64,000 nucleotides of DNA from Paraburkholderia sp. BL9I2N2 (lineage in GTDB: Bacteria > Pseudomonadota > Gammaproteobacteria > Burkholderiales > Burkholderiaceae): contig NZ_SMGP01000001.1 in the NCBI RefSeq assembly GCF_004339745.1, forward strand, positions 4,402,001 to 4,466,000, in the 5' to 3' direction. Below are positions 26,021-33,840 of this stretch, one piece after another. The position numbers and the translations under genes were made by a program. Numbering within the stretch: position 1 is the first letter of the stretch; each line of letters begins with the position of its first letter. The notes under the pieces are model-generated. The model saw nothing but the letters and a program-made list of their open reading frames with translations. It had not been told where the DNA came from and ran no database searches.

Positions 26021-26581
26021 CGTATCCGCTCACACCACGCACCCAGCCACATCCGTGTTGAAACCGTTGAGGGCATTGTGGGCGAATTAACCTACGAGCG
26101 CGGTAACAAAGTGTTTCAGGTTGTAACGCCCGCCAGATAAGGCGCTGCAGGATAAATTGCCAAAAGGAAACGTTTAAAACGCAATTTTTACCGATGACTC
26201 GCTCGCAATTTCGTACGCATGATTGATGCTATTCGCGATGCATAATGCCGCGTAATCCGTTAAGTCGATTCCGCATGAAATGGTTGCACGTTCATCTTTT
26301 GGAACAGGAATCGCCCGTGTTACAGGTGCTTGCCCGCCCGGACCGATTTCCGGAATCCAAATAATGTCGCCTGGCTGCGTTGCAACATCCCTCCTACACG
26401 CAATCGGGGCACAAGGGCCGGTTCGCTAATTAATCGATTTGACGTTATTGTTCGGTTTTTACTTAACAGCGCCCTGCACCGTTACATGATTGGCGCGTGA
26501 GGCAGGTCCTTTTGGCGTATCCCGACCGACGCCGCCTTACAGTGGAGACCGAAAAGTAAGGCGGCCGAAAAACGCATTACG
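26021..26581. other. Gene-free stretch upstream of the small frame and downstream of pheC
   Basis: I see no supported gene in these 560 bp. The base composition is more AT-rich than the flanks. A stem (GCCGCCTTAC at 26531-26540 with GTAAGGCGGC at 26556-26565) lies just beyond the end of the minus-strand pheC-like gene and may end its transcript, although no T-run follows it. Confidence 0.4.
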
Positions 26582-27379
26582 CTACTTCAGCCATTTGTCT
26601 GAAATAGCTTGGTATTCGCCGGTGGCGCGCGCAAGGTGCAACCACTGATCGACGTACTGCTGGAACGCCACATCGCCACGCGGCAGCAGCCAGGCCTTTT
26701 CTCCATACTGGAACGGCTTGTCTGGATGCACCGAGCAAAGTCCCGGATTCAGCTTCTGCTGCAACAGGGTCTCCGACGCGTCCGTCACCATCACGTCTGC
26801 CTTGCCGGCGAGGATCTGCTTGAAGATCGTCACGTTGTCCGGATAGACGGTCAGATTCGCATGCGGAAAGTACTGTTTCGCGAAGCGCTCGTTGGTGCCG
26901 CCCGGATTGACGATCACGCGCGTCGCCGGCTGGTCGATCTGCGCCACGGTCTGATATTTGTTGCCGTCGTCACACCGAACGATCGGCGTCTTGCCGTCGA
27001 CCATGTAGGCCTCCGTGAAAAACGCGCGCTTCTGCCGTTCGAGGGTCGGCGACACGCCGCCCACGCCGACGTCGCATTTGGCCACAAAGTCGTTCATCAG
27101 GTTCGACCACGACGTCTTGACGTACTCCGTCTTGACGCCGAGCGATTTAGCGAGCGACTCCGTCATGTCGATATCGATGCCTTCGAACTGGCCGTCTGTC
27201 TTATAGAACGAGTACGGTTTGTAGTCGCCAGTCGTGCAGGCGCGCAGCGTGCCGCGCGCGAGGATGTCGTCGAGCCGCGAGGGCGCGGCGGCGGTGGGGC
27301 TGGTCTGTGCCCCGGCCACGCCTGCGTGCATCAAAACGCCGGCCAGCGCGCCGAGCAGTGCGAATGCTGCCTTGTTCAT
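26582..27379 (-). CDS. Periplasmic cyclohexadienyl dehydratase-like protein (PheC; family 3 binding-protein fold)
   Basis: This 265-residue protein has a signal peptide (MNKAAFALLGALAGVLMHA, cleaved near AGA) and the type II binding-protein fold. It carries segments typical of PheC, the exported cyclohexadienyl (prephenate/arogenate) dehydratase: TTGDYKPYSFYKTDGQFEGIDIDM (short forms: GDYKPYSF, EGIDIDM), IVNPGGTNERFAKQ, TDASETLLQQKLNPGLC and EKAWLLPRGD. If active it would convert prephenate or arogenate in the periplasm towards phenylalanine. The start at 27379 has AAGGAGACTCG before it; a longer frame upstream has no signal peptide. The alternative is a plain amino acid binding protein, but no permease lies nearby. 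Confidence 0.72.
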   Translation of the reverse strand: MNKAAFALLGALAGVLMHAGVAGAQTSPTAAAPSRLDDILARGTLRACTTGDYKPYSFYKTDGQFEGIDIDMTESLAKSLGVKTEYVKTSWSNLMNDFVAKCDVGVGGVSPTLERQKRAFFTEAYMVDGKTPIVRCDDGNKYQTVAQIDQPATRVIVNPGGTNERFAKQYFPHANLTVYPDNVTIFKQILAGKADVMVTDASETLLQQKLNPGLCSVHPDKPFQYGEKAWLLPRGDVAFQQYVDQWLHLARATGEYQAISDKWLK

Positions 27380-27597
27380 CGAGTCTCCTTGGTTGTATGT
27401 AATTGTTTGGTAAGTCCGTTGGATAATAGCCCGGCAATTCGCGCTTGAACATTGGCCGTTCAGCCAGGTCGCGCCGCCACTGCCAGCCTGCGGAAAACCG
27501 GCCGCGAGCGACGCGCACAACAGTTATTGGCCGGATCAAGCACGATGCTGTGAGCCGGGTCCGGTAAAATGCCCCTTTGCCCTCAGTCGTACGCAAC

Positions 27598-28698
27598 GTG
27601 GCCCATAAACTCCTGAACGACACTTTCCTGCGCGCGCTGCTGCGCCAGCCGACCGACTACACGCCGATCTGGCTGATGCGGCAAGCTGGCCGCTACCTGC
27701 CGGAATACAACGCCACGCGTGGTCGAGCGGGCAGTTTCCTCGGTCTGGCAAAGAGCCCGGCGTTCGCGACGGAAGTTACCTTGCAGCCGCTCGAGCGTTA
27801 CCCGCTCGACGCCGCGATCCTGTTCTCCGACATCCTGACCGTGCCCGACGCCATGGGGCTCGGCCTCGAGTTCGTGACCGGCGAGGGTCCCAAATTTGTT
27901 CGCCCGGTACGCACGGAAGATGACGTCGCGCGCCTCGCGGTGCCGGACATCGACGCGACGCTGCGCTACGTGACCGACGCCGTGCGCGAAATTCGCACCG
28001 CGCTCACCGACGCCCAAGGCCGTCAACGCGTGCCGCTCATCGGCTTTTCAGGCAGCCCGTGGACGCTCGCGTGCTATATGGTCGAAGGCGGCGGTTCGGC
28101 GGATTTCCGCACGGTCAAGTCGATGCTCTATGCGCGGCCGGATCTGATGCATCGCATTCTCGACGTCAACGCGCGCTCGGTCGCGGCTTACTTGAACGCG
28201 CAAATCGAAGCAGGCGCGCAAGCCGTGATGATTTTCGACACGTGGGGCGGGGCGCTGGCGGACGGCGTCTATCAACGCTTTTCGCTGCACTACATCCAGC
28301 AGGTGGTGAGCCAGCTGAAGCGCGATCACGACGGCGAAAAAGTGCCGGTGATCACCTTCACGAAGGGCGGCGGCCTGTGGCTCGACGAGATCGCCGAGAT
28401 CGGCGTGGATGCGGTCGGCCTCGACTGGACAGTGAACCTGAGCAAGGCGCGCGAGCGCGTGGGCGGGAAGGTGGCGCTACAAGGCAACATCGATCCCTCG
28501 GTGCTGTTCGCGCCGCCGGCTGCGATCCGCATGGAAGCGCGCGCAGTGCTCGACAGTTTCGGGAATCACCCGGGCCACGTGTTCAATCTCGGCCACGGCA
28601 TTTCACAGTTCACGCCGCCGGAGAACGTCGCCGAACTCGTGGACGAGGTGCATCGTCACAGCCGGGCGATTCGCAGTGGCGCTCATGCACCGGTATGA
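27598..28698 (+). CDS. hemE: Uroporphyrinogen decarboxylase HemE
   Basis: HemE removes four carboxyl groups from uroporphyrinogen III to give coproporphyrinogen III in haem synthesis. The 366-residue protein carries PIWLMRQAGRYLPEY near its start, with the substrate-binding arginines, then ILFSDILTVPDAMGL (catalytic Asp), GFSGSPWTLACYMVEGGGS and FNLGHGISQFTPPENV. I chose GTG at 27598, which gives an N-terminus like that of relatives (MAHKLLNDTFLRALL). A TTG start at 27577 is also in frame. TAAAAT at 27565-27570 may be a -10 box, implying a very short leader. Confidence 0.95.
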   Translation: MAHKLLNDTFLRALLRQPTDYTPIWLMRQAGRYLPEYNATRGRAGSFLGLAKSPAFATEVTLQPLERYPLDAAILFSDILTVPDAMGLGLEFVTGEGPKFVRPVRTEDDVARLAVPDIDATLRYVTDAVREIRTALTDAQGRQRVPLIGFSGSPWTLACYMVEGGGSADFRTVKSMLYARPDLMHRILDVNARSVAAYLNAQIEAGAQAVMIFDTWGGALADGVYQRFSLHYIQQVVSQLKRDHDGEKVPVITFTKGGGLWLDEIAEIGVDAVGLDWTVNLSKARERVGGKVALQGNIDPSVLFAPPAAIRMEARAVLDSFGNHPGHVFNLGHGISQFTPPENVAELVDEVHRHSRAIRSGAHAPV

Positions 28699-28798
28699 AG
28701 CCGTAATCGTTACCAATTTTTGTTGCAACGCAGCGAAGTGGGCTCTCGGCCTAAGGGAATATTTGCAGCTAGCGGGCCGTCAGATGGCGGTCCTGAGA

Positions 28799-28815
28799 AA
28801 GTCAAGACTTGACTT
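28799..28815. promoter_or_regulatory. 17-bp palindrome, possible operator
   Basis: AAGTCAAG-A-CTTGACTT is perfectly symmetric around one base. It lies 100 bp after hemE and 350 bp before priA. A dimeric regulator could bind it; which one is unknown. TTGACT within it could also serve as a -35 hexamer. Confidence 0.4.
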
Positions 28816-29003
28816 ATGCACATTCATCACGCTGCGGCGCGGTAGAAGCTTTAGTCGTGTCCTGGCCCTTGCACATTGCAGGCGCATTTGATCTAAGCCT
28901 TGTCTGGCAAGGGTTTCACGGCATCAGTACAGAATGTGCGGAATCCCACAGAAGGCCGCTGCGGCGCGGTTCCCGGGCTGTCCGGGCAAAGTTCTCAACA
29001 AAG

Positions 29004-29012
29004 TTATCCACA
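29004..29012 (+). promoter_or_regulatory. Perfect DnaA box (TTATCCACA)
   Basis: TTATCCACA matches the high-affinity DnaA box at all nine positions. It lies 152 bp before the GTG start of priA. It is single, without AT-rich repeats, so it points to DnaA control or titration and not to an origin. Confidence 0.5.
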
Positions 29013-29163
29013 GGCACGCGGACCGATTGCAATTGTTCAGCGGAATCCAAAACTTAGCGCCGAAATTGAAGTTTTACTTTAACTTCGACGGGTTCACCGT
29101 CTGCGTAATGGGCACCAAGATGCGGCGTCGTGTCGCGCCCATTCTTCTGATCTCCACTCGCGC

Positions 29164-31410
29164 GTGAGTGAGGTATTCGTCCGTGTTGCGCTGGATCATC
29201 CGCTGCCGACCCTGTTCGACTACCGGTGCGACACGCCCGAACCCGTCGCGCCGGGCATCCTGGTGAGCGTGCCGTTCGGCAAGCGCCATGTCGTCGGGCT
29301 CGTCTGCGAAGTGACCGCTCACAGCGACGTACCATCCGACCGTCTTCGCTCGGTCAGTAGCGTATGCACAGCTTGTCCGCCGATATCGTCGGAATGGCTG
29401 AAGCTGGCTGCCTTCGCTGCCGACTATTACCAGCGTGGTCTCGGGGAAGTCGCGTTGCCCGCGTTGCCGCAGGCGCTGCGCGATGCGTCCCGCTGGTCGC
29501 GCCTGTTCGCGCCGGAAGAGCGCTACAGCCTGACGCCTGAAGGCCGCACGGCGTTGCCCGATGCCCTGCCGGCTCGGGCAAGCGCATTGCGCAAGCTGGC
29601 GCAGGCCTTGGCGGAGGCAGAATTCCTCCTTGCCGCCGACGCCCGCGCACTGCACCCGAAAGCGATCGCAACGCTCGACGCGTGGCGAGCGGAAGGCTGG
29701 GTTGCGCTGGACATCATTGAAGCCGCCGCCGTCCTTGCCGCCGCCGCTTCGCCTGACGCGCCCGCGCCCACGCTGCCCACGCTCACCGACGAGCAGGCGG
29801 CCGCCGTCGAAGCAATCCGCGACGCCGAAGGCTTTGCGCCGTTCCTGCTGCACGGCGTGACGGGTAGCGGCAAGACCGAGGTCTATCTGCGTGCGCTCGC
29901 CGAGATTCTGGCCGCGAAGCCCGACGCTCAGGCGCTCGTCCTCGTGCCCGAAATCAATCTGACACCGCAGTTCGAGGCGGCCTTCCGCGCACGCTTCGCC
30001 GCGCTCGAAGGCACGTCGATCGTCACGCTGCATAGCGGTCTCGCGGAAGGCGAGCGCGCCCGCAACTGGTTCGCCGCGCACACCGGCCGCGCGCGCATCG
30101 TGCTCGGCACGCGACTGGCGGTGCTGGCGTCGCTGCCCGAGCTCGCGATCATCGTCGTCGACGAGGAGCACGATCCGGCCTACAAGCAGCAGGAAGGCTT
30201 GCGTTATTCGGCGCGCGATCTGGCGATCTATCGCGCCAAGCAACTCGACTTGCCGGTCGTGCTCGGCTCGGCCACGCCGTCGCTGGAGAGCTGGTGGCAG
30301 GCTGACCAGGGGCGTTACAAACGGCTCACGTTGTCGCGCCGTGCCGTCGCCGAGGCCGTGCTGCCCACGGTCAAACTGATCGATCTGGAAGAGGAGCGAC
30401 GGCGTGGACGGGCATCGGTGGAAGGCTTGTCGGGGCCGCTGATCGCCGCGCTGAAGGCGCGACTCGAACGCGGCGAGCAAAGCCTCGTGTTCCTGAACCG
30501 CCGCGGTTACGCTCCGCAGCTTGCCTGCGATGCCTGCGGCTGGGTCGCCGGTTGTCCGCGATGCAGCGCCTATGTCGTGCTCCACAAGCCCGAGCGCGCA
30601 CTGCGCTGCCACCATTGCGGCTGGGAAGCGCGCATTCCGCGCTCGTGCCCGGAGTGCGGCAACGTCGACATCGCGCCGATGGGCCGAGGCACGCAGCGCG
30701 TTGAAGAAACACTGGCGAGCGCGGTGCCCGGCGCCCGAATATTGCGAATCGACGCCGACAGCACGCGCCGCAAAGGCAGCGCCCAAGCGCTGTTTTCCGA
30801 CGTCCATGCGGGCGAGGTCGACATCCTCGTCGGCACGCAGATGATCGCCAAGGGTCACGACTTCCAGCGCGTGTCGCTGGTCGGCGTGCTGAACGCCGAC
30901 ACCGCGCTGTTTTCCCACGACTTCCGCGCGAGCGAGCGACTCTTCGCTCAACTGATGCAGGTGAGCGGCCGGGCAGGCCGCGCGGGTCTGCCCGGCGAAG
31001 TGCTGGTGCAGACACGTTATCCGCGCCACGCGCTCTACCACGCGCTAGGCCGCCATGACTACGTCGGCTTTGCCAACTCCACGCTGGCCGAGCGGCGTGA
31101 CGCGCACTTGCCGCCATTCGTCTATCAGGCTTTGTTGCGCGCCGAAGGCCGTACGCTCGAAGCCGCGCTCGCCTTCCTGCAGCAGGCGGCGGCCGAACTC
31201 ACCGGTATTCCGGCCGCCGAACGCGTGACTGTCTACGATGCCGTGCCGCTCACCATCGTCAAGGTGATGCACGTGCATCGCGCGCAGTTGCTGATCGAGA
31301 GCGCGTCGCGGGCCGCTTTGCAGGCGACCTTGCGTGCCTGGCAGCCGCTGCTGCGCGGTCTGAAAGGCGTGCTGCGGTGGAATCTCGAAGTCGATCCGCT
31401 CGCCATCTAA
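29164..31410 (+). CDS. priA: Primosomal replication protein N' / DNA helicase PriA
   Basis: PriA reloads the replicative helicase at stalled forks. The 748-residue protein starts at GTG with MSEVFVRVALDHPLPTLFDY, the 3'-DNA-end binding domain. The helicase core shows Walker A GVTGSGKTEVYL near residue 238 and the DEEHD box. The zinc-binding part has paired cysteines CDAC, CPRC, CHHC and CPEC around residues 456-500. GRAGRAGLPGEV is the last helicase motif. The gene stands alone downstream of a gap with a perfect DnaA box. Confidence 0.95.
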   Translation: MSEVFVRVALDHPLPTLFDYRCDTPEPVAPGILVSVPFGKRHVVGLVCEVTAHSDVPSDRLRSVSSVCTACPPISSEWLKLAAFAADYYQRGLGEVALPALPQALRDASRWSRLFAPEERYSLTPEGRTALPDALPARASALRKLAQALAEAEFLLAADARALHPKAIATLDAWRAEGWVALDIIEAAAVLAAAASPDAPAPTLPTLTDEQAAAVEAIRDAEGFAPFLLHGVTGSGKTEVYLRALAEILAAKPDAQALVLVPEINLTPQFEAAFRARFAALEGTSIVTLHSGLAEGERARNWFAAHTGRARIVLGTRLAVLASLPELAIIVVDEEHDPAYKQQEGLRYSARDLAIYRAKQLDLPVVLGSATPSLESWWQADQGRYKRLTLSRRAVAEAVLPTVKLIDLEEERRRGRASVEGLSGPLIAALKARLERGEQSLVFLNRRGYAPQLACDACGWVAGCPRCSAYVVLHKPERALRCHHCGWEARIPRSCPECGNVDIAPMGRGTQRVEETLASAVPGARILRIDADSTRRKGSAQALFSDVHAGEVDILVGTQMIAKGHDFQRVSLVGVLNADTALFSHDFRASERLFAQLMQVSGRAGRAGLPGEVLVQTRYPRHALYHALGRHDYVGFANSTLAERRDAHLPPFVYQALLRAEGRTLEAALAFLQQAAAELTGIPAAERVTVYDAVPLTIVKVMHVHRAQLLIESASRAALQATLRAWQPLLRGLKGVLRWNLEVDPLAI

Positions 31411-31574
31411 GGCGCGTCGCCGGGCCGGCGCCGTCGTTACTCCTTTCGGTCATATTCTTAGAGCGAATGGTCGTTTCGTTTTGCGACGCCGCTCGCCTAT
31501 ATTTCGCCGGATCGGCGCACCTTCAGGCAAAACTCCAACATTCCCGCGCCGATGCATCTCAACTTCCTCGGGGC

Positions 31575-33002
31575 ATGGCGATGAGGGATACCAATCCGAC
31601 GCTGCAACCCGGCGCGGCGCCGACGAATCGGCACAGCACGCACGGTGGCGGACTTTTTTCGACTGAAGACTGGTGGGCAGTGTGGGTCGGCCTGCTGGTG
31701 ATCGTGGTCGCCTGGGCGCTGTTCGCGTCGGGCAGCAGCATCAAGTGGCTGGCGGTGGCGCCGGCCAAATGGTCGAGCGTGGCGCAGGCCGCGCAGGATA
31801 TCGGCAAGCGTTTGCCCAACTATGCCGCACTGTTTATCACGTTCGCCCTGCTATTCGGCGTGAGCCTGGCAGCGCTGAAGCAGCGGGTCGGCGCGTTCCT
31901 GGCGTCGTTCCTGATTCTGTTCATCGCGTCGGCGCTGATTTTCACGCTCGGCGCGTGGGTCAACGCGTCGAAGTACAACCTCGAGCCGCCGCTCGTCGCG
32001 CTGGCGCTGGGCCTGCTGATCTCGAACGTGTTCACGCTGCCCGAATGGTTTTCTGCCGGCTTGCGCGTCGAGTTTTATATCAAGGTCGGTATCGTGCTGC
32101 TCGGCGCGACGTTGCCGTTCACATTGCTGGTGTGGGCGGGACCGGTGGCGGTCGGGCAGGCGACCATCGTCTCGCTTGTCACCTTCTTCGTGATTTTCTT
32201 TGCCGCGAAGGCATTCGGCCTCGACCGGCGTTTTGCCGCCGTGCTCGGCGTCGGCGGCGCGGTGTGCGGCGTCTCGGCGGCGATCGCGATTGCCGGCGCG
32301 GTGCGGGCCAAGCGCGAACAGGCTTCGGTGGCGATTACGCTGGTGGTGCTGTGGGCGATCGTGATGATCTTCGTGTTGCCGTTCGCGTCCCGCTCGCTCG
32401 GACTGTCGACCGCGGTCGCCGGCGCCTGGATAGGCACGTCCGAATTCGCCGACGCCGCCGGCATCGCGGCCGCGCAAGCGTATGGCGATTTCGCGAAGCA
32501 TGCGGGCGGCGCGATTGCGGGCGCGCCGGAGGCGTCATTGCAGGCGTTCACGCTGATGAAAGTAGTCGGCCGCGATATCTGGATCGGGATCTGGGCGTTC
32601 GTGCTGGCGATCGTCGCGACGACGCGCTGGGAGTCCCAAGACAGCGGCGTCAAAGCGAAGGCCAATGCCGGCGAGATCTGGGCGCGCTTTCCGAAGTTCG
32701 TGATCGGCTTCGTGATCGCGTCGGCGCTGGTGACGTGGATTGCCAGCCACTATTCACTGGCAGATTACCGCAAGGTGGTGACGCCGGAATTCGTCGCGCC
32801 GATTACGGCGTTGCGCACGTGGGCGTTCACTTTCTGCTTCCTGAGCATCGGGCTGACCACGCGCTTACGCTCGCTCACCGCCACCGGCCTGAAGCCGTTC
32901 CTCGCCTTTACGGTGGGCGTGGTGGTCAATATCGCCATCGGCTACGCGCTGTCCGCGCACGTGTTCGCGCCGTACTGGAATAGCTTGGGGCAGGGCTCGT
33001 GA
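31575..33002 (+). CDS. YeiH/UPF0324 family membrane protein (putative sulfate exporter)
   Basis: This 475-residue inner-membrane protein belongs to the YeiH (UPF0324, PF03601) family. About eleven or twelve hydrophobic segments are visible. Family-like regions are GVGGAVCGVSAAIAIAGAV near residue 230 and WIGTSEFADAAGIAAAQAYG, where related proteins show conserved small residues. Relatives are described as putative sulfate exporters, but this is weakly established. The start is either ATG 31575 or ATG 31581, and neither has a strong ribosome site; the residues upstream of 31575 do not fit. The stop overlaps the next small gene by one base. Confidence 0.82.
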   Translation: MAMRDTNPTLQPGAAPTNRHSTHGGGLFSTEDWWAVWVGLLVIVVAWALFASGSSIKWLAVAPAKWSSVAQAAQDIGKRLPNYAALFITFALLFGVSLAALKQRVGAFLASFLILFIASALIFTLGAWVNASKYNLEPPLVALALGLLISNVFTLPEWFSAGLRVEFYIKVGIVLLGATLPFTLLVWAGPVAVGQATIVSLVTFFVIFFAAKAFGLDRRFAAVLGVGGAVCGVSAAIAIAGAVRAKREQASVAITLVVLWAIVMIFVLPFASRSLGLSTAVAGAWIGTSEFADAAGIAAAQAYGDFAKHAGGAIAGAPEASLQAFTLMKVVGRDIWIGIWAFVLAIVATTRWESQDSGVKAKANAGEIWARFPKFVIGFVIASALVTWIASHYSLADYRKVVTPEFVAPITALRTWAFTFCFLSIGLTTRLRSLTATGLKPFLAFTVGVVVNIAIGYALSAHVFAPYWNSLGQGS

Positions 33003-33247
33003 TGCGCAACGCGGCCCGCATCGACAGCACGGCACAGGCGCGCGAAGAAACGCGCGCGCCGTGCTGCGCGGGCTGCCGGTATCGCGCTGAGAATCGGGAT
33101 TCGTTAGAGCAGGGCATTCCGGGTCTCGCGGTGTTCGGTTCCGCGTTCGGCGCGAGCGTGGCGGACAGCCGGCTTTGCCGGCTGCACGATCAACTCGTTT
33201 CGCCCGGCGACAGCTGCGCGCAGTTCGAACCGCTTCATCAACATTGA
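33002..33247 (+). CDS. Small cysteine-containing protein of 81 residues
   Basis: I cannot name a function. The ATG at 33002 shares one base with the stop of the membrane-protein gene (TGATG), which suggests coupled translation. The protein carries CCAGCRYR near residue 22 and two later cysteines (DSRLCRLHD and GDSCAQF). The middle segment reads IPGLAVFGSAFGASVADS. The Cys-Cys-X-X-Cys spacing and the later Cys-His region could bind a metal. I have a general impression that short proteins of this pattern recur in Burkholderia, but could not check it. Confidence 0.5.
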   Translation: MRNAARIDSTAQAREETRAPCCAGCRYRAENRDSLEQGIPGLAVFGSAFGASVADSRLCRLHDQLVSPGDSCAQFEPLHQH

Positions 33248-33359
33248 CACGCGCCTAAGCCACGCCCCGGCGTCGAGCCGGGCGGTGCATGCGTCCTGCC
33301 GCTGGGCCAGCCGGAGATCGGCGTCGCTCTGTCCGGCACGGAACGCCGGACGCGACCAT

Positions 33360-33527
33360 TCACTCGTTTAATGCGGTCCGCGCGTCGCTCGCCGATGCGC
33401 GCGATGCCGCGGGCGTGTGTCCCTCGGCATCGCGCCTTCCCGGCCCACGCGTCGCGCCGCGGATGAACAGCACCGCGCAAGTCGCGCACATCGCCCAGAT
33501 GCCCAATATCACCAGCCACTTTTCCAT
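33360..33527 (-). CDS. Small single-span membrane protein of 55 residues
   Basis: The product starts MEKWLVILGIWAMCATCAVLFIRG, a single hydrophobic span, and continues with a polar tail rich in Arg, Ala and Ser. GAGGACAGGCGAA lies directly before the ATG and serves as a ribosome site. The hydrophobic start with a positively charged stop (RGATRGPGRR) predicts a type III or tail-out small membrane protein. No function is known to me. It faces the membrane-protein gene pair from the right and diverges from the putA upstream region. Confidence 0.5.
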   Translation of the reverse strand: MEKWLVILGIWAMCATCAVLFIRGATRGPGRRDAEGHTPAASRASASDARTALNE

Positions 33528-33599
33528 TTCGCCTGTCCTCTAAAACCCCGTACCGTTTTTTGTGCGTGCCCGGAGGCCGCGTGCCGCTATGTTCCGTAT

Positions 33600-33767
33600 A
33601 ACGGCGCGCCGACCTGTTCTGATAAGGGTAAATGCAAAAAGAATCACGCCAGGGAAAGTACTAAGCGCAACCGCCGTACCCGCGCTCAGCGCCATCTAGC
33701 GCAAACCCCCGCCGCACAAGGCTCCCATCAGGGTGCAACCATGCGCTTAACATGGTTGCACCTTTTT
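33600..33767 (+). ncRNA. Candidate small RNA or leader upstream of putA
   Basis: No gene is visible between 33528 and 33840, yet a very strong intrinsic terminator ends at 33767, 74 bp before putA. A GTATAACGG motif near 33596 could be a -10 box. A short transcript of about 150 nt ending at the terminator, or a terminated leader that controls putA, would both explain it. I could not match it to a known RNA family. Confidence 0.35.
33732..33767 (+). terminator. Intrinsic terminator or attenuator upstream of putA
   Basis: GGTGCAACCATG at 33732-33743 pairs perfectly with CATGGTTGCACC at 33751-33762 around 7 bases, followed by TTTTTA. Confidence 0.8.
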
Positions 33768-33840
33768 ATTGGGAGGCGTACGATTCGCCCAACTTTTAGT
33801 CTTTTTCCAGCACATTCGTCTGGTATCCGAAGAAGGAAAC

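Larger units (their letters stand above)
28699..29163. other. Gap between hemE and priA with palindrome, repeat and DnaA box
   Basis: No gene is supported in these 465 bp. They hold a 17-bp palindrome (28799-28815), a 14-bp direct repeat CGCTGCGGCGCGGT at 28830-28843 and 28957-28970, and a perfect DnaA box at 29004-29012. It is the likely priA promoter region. Confidence 0.5.

Noticed and set aside
26275..26364. A 29-codon plus-strand frame in the gap before the PheC-like gene
   Set aside because: It has no ribosome site, no terminator on its strand and no recognisable sequence.
28676..28891. A 71-codon frame at the end of hemE
   Set aside because: It starts inside hemE without a ribosome site and ends in the gap with no coding character.
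28699..29163. A replication origin at the DnaA box
   Set aside because: Only one DnaA box is present, with no AT-rich unwinding repeats and no dnaA or dnaN gene in the window.
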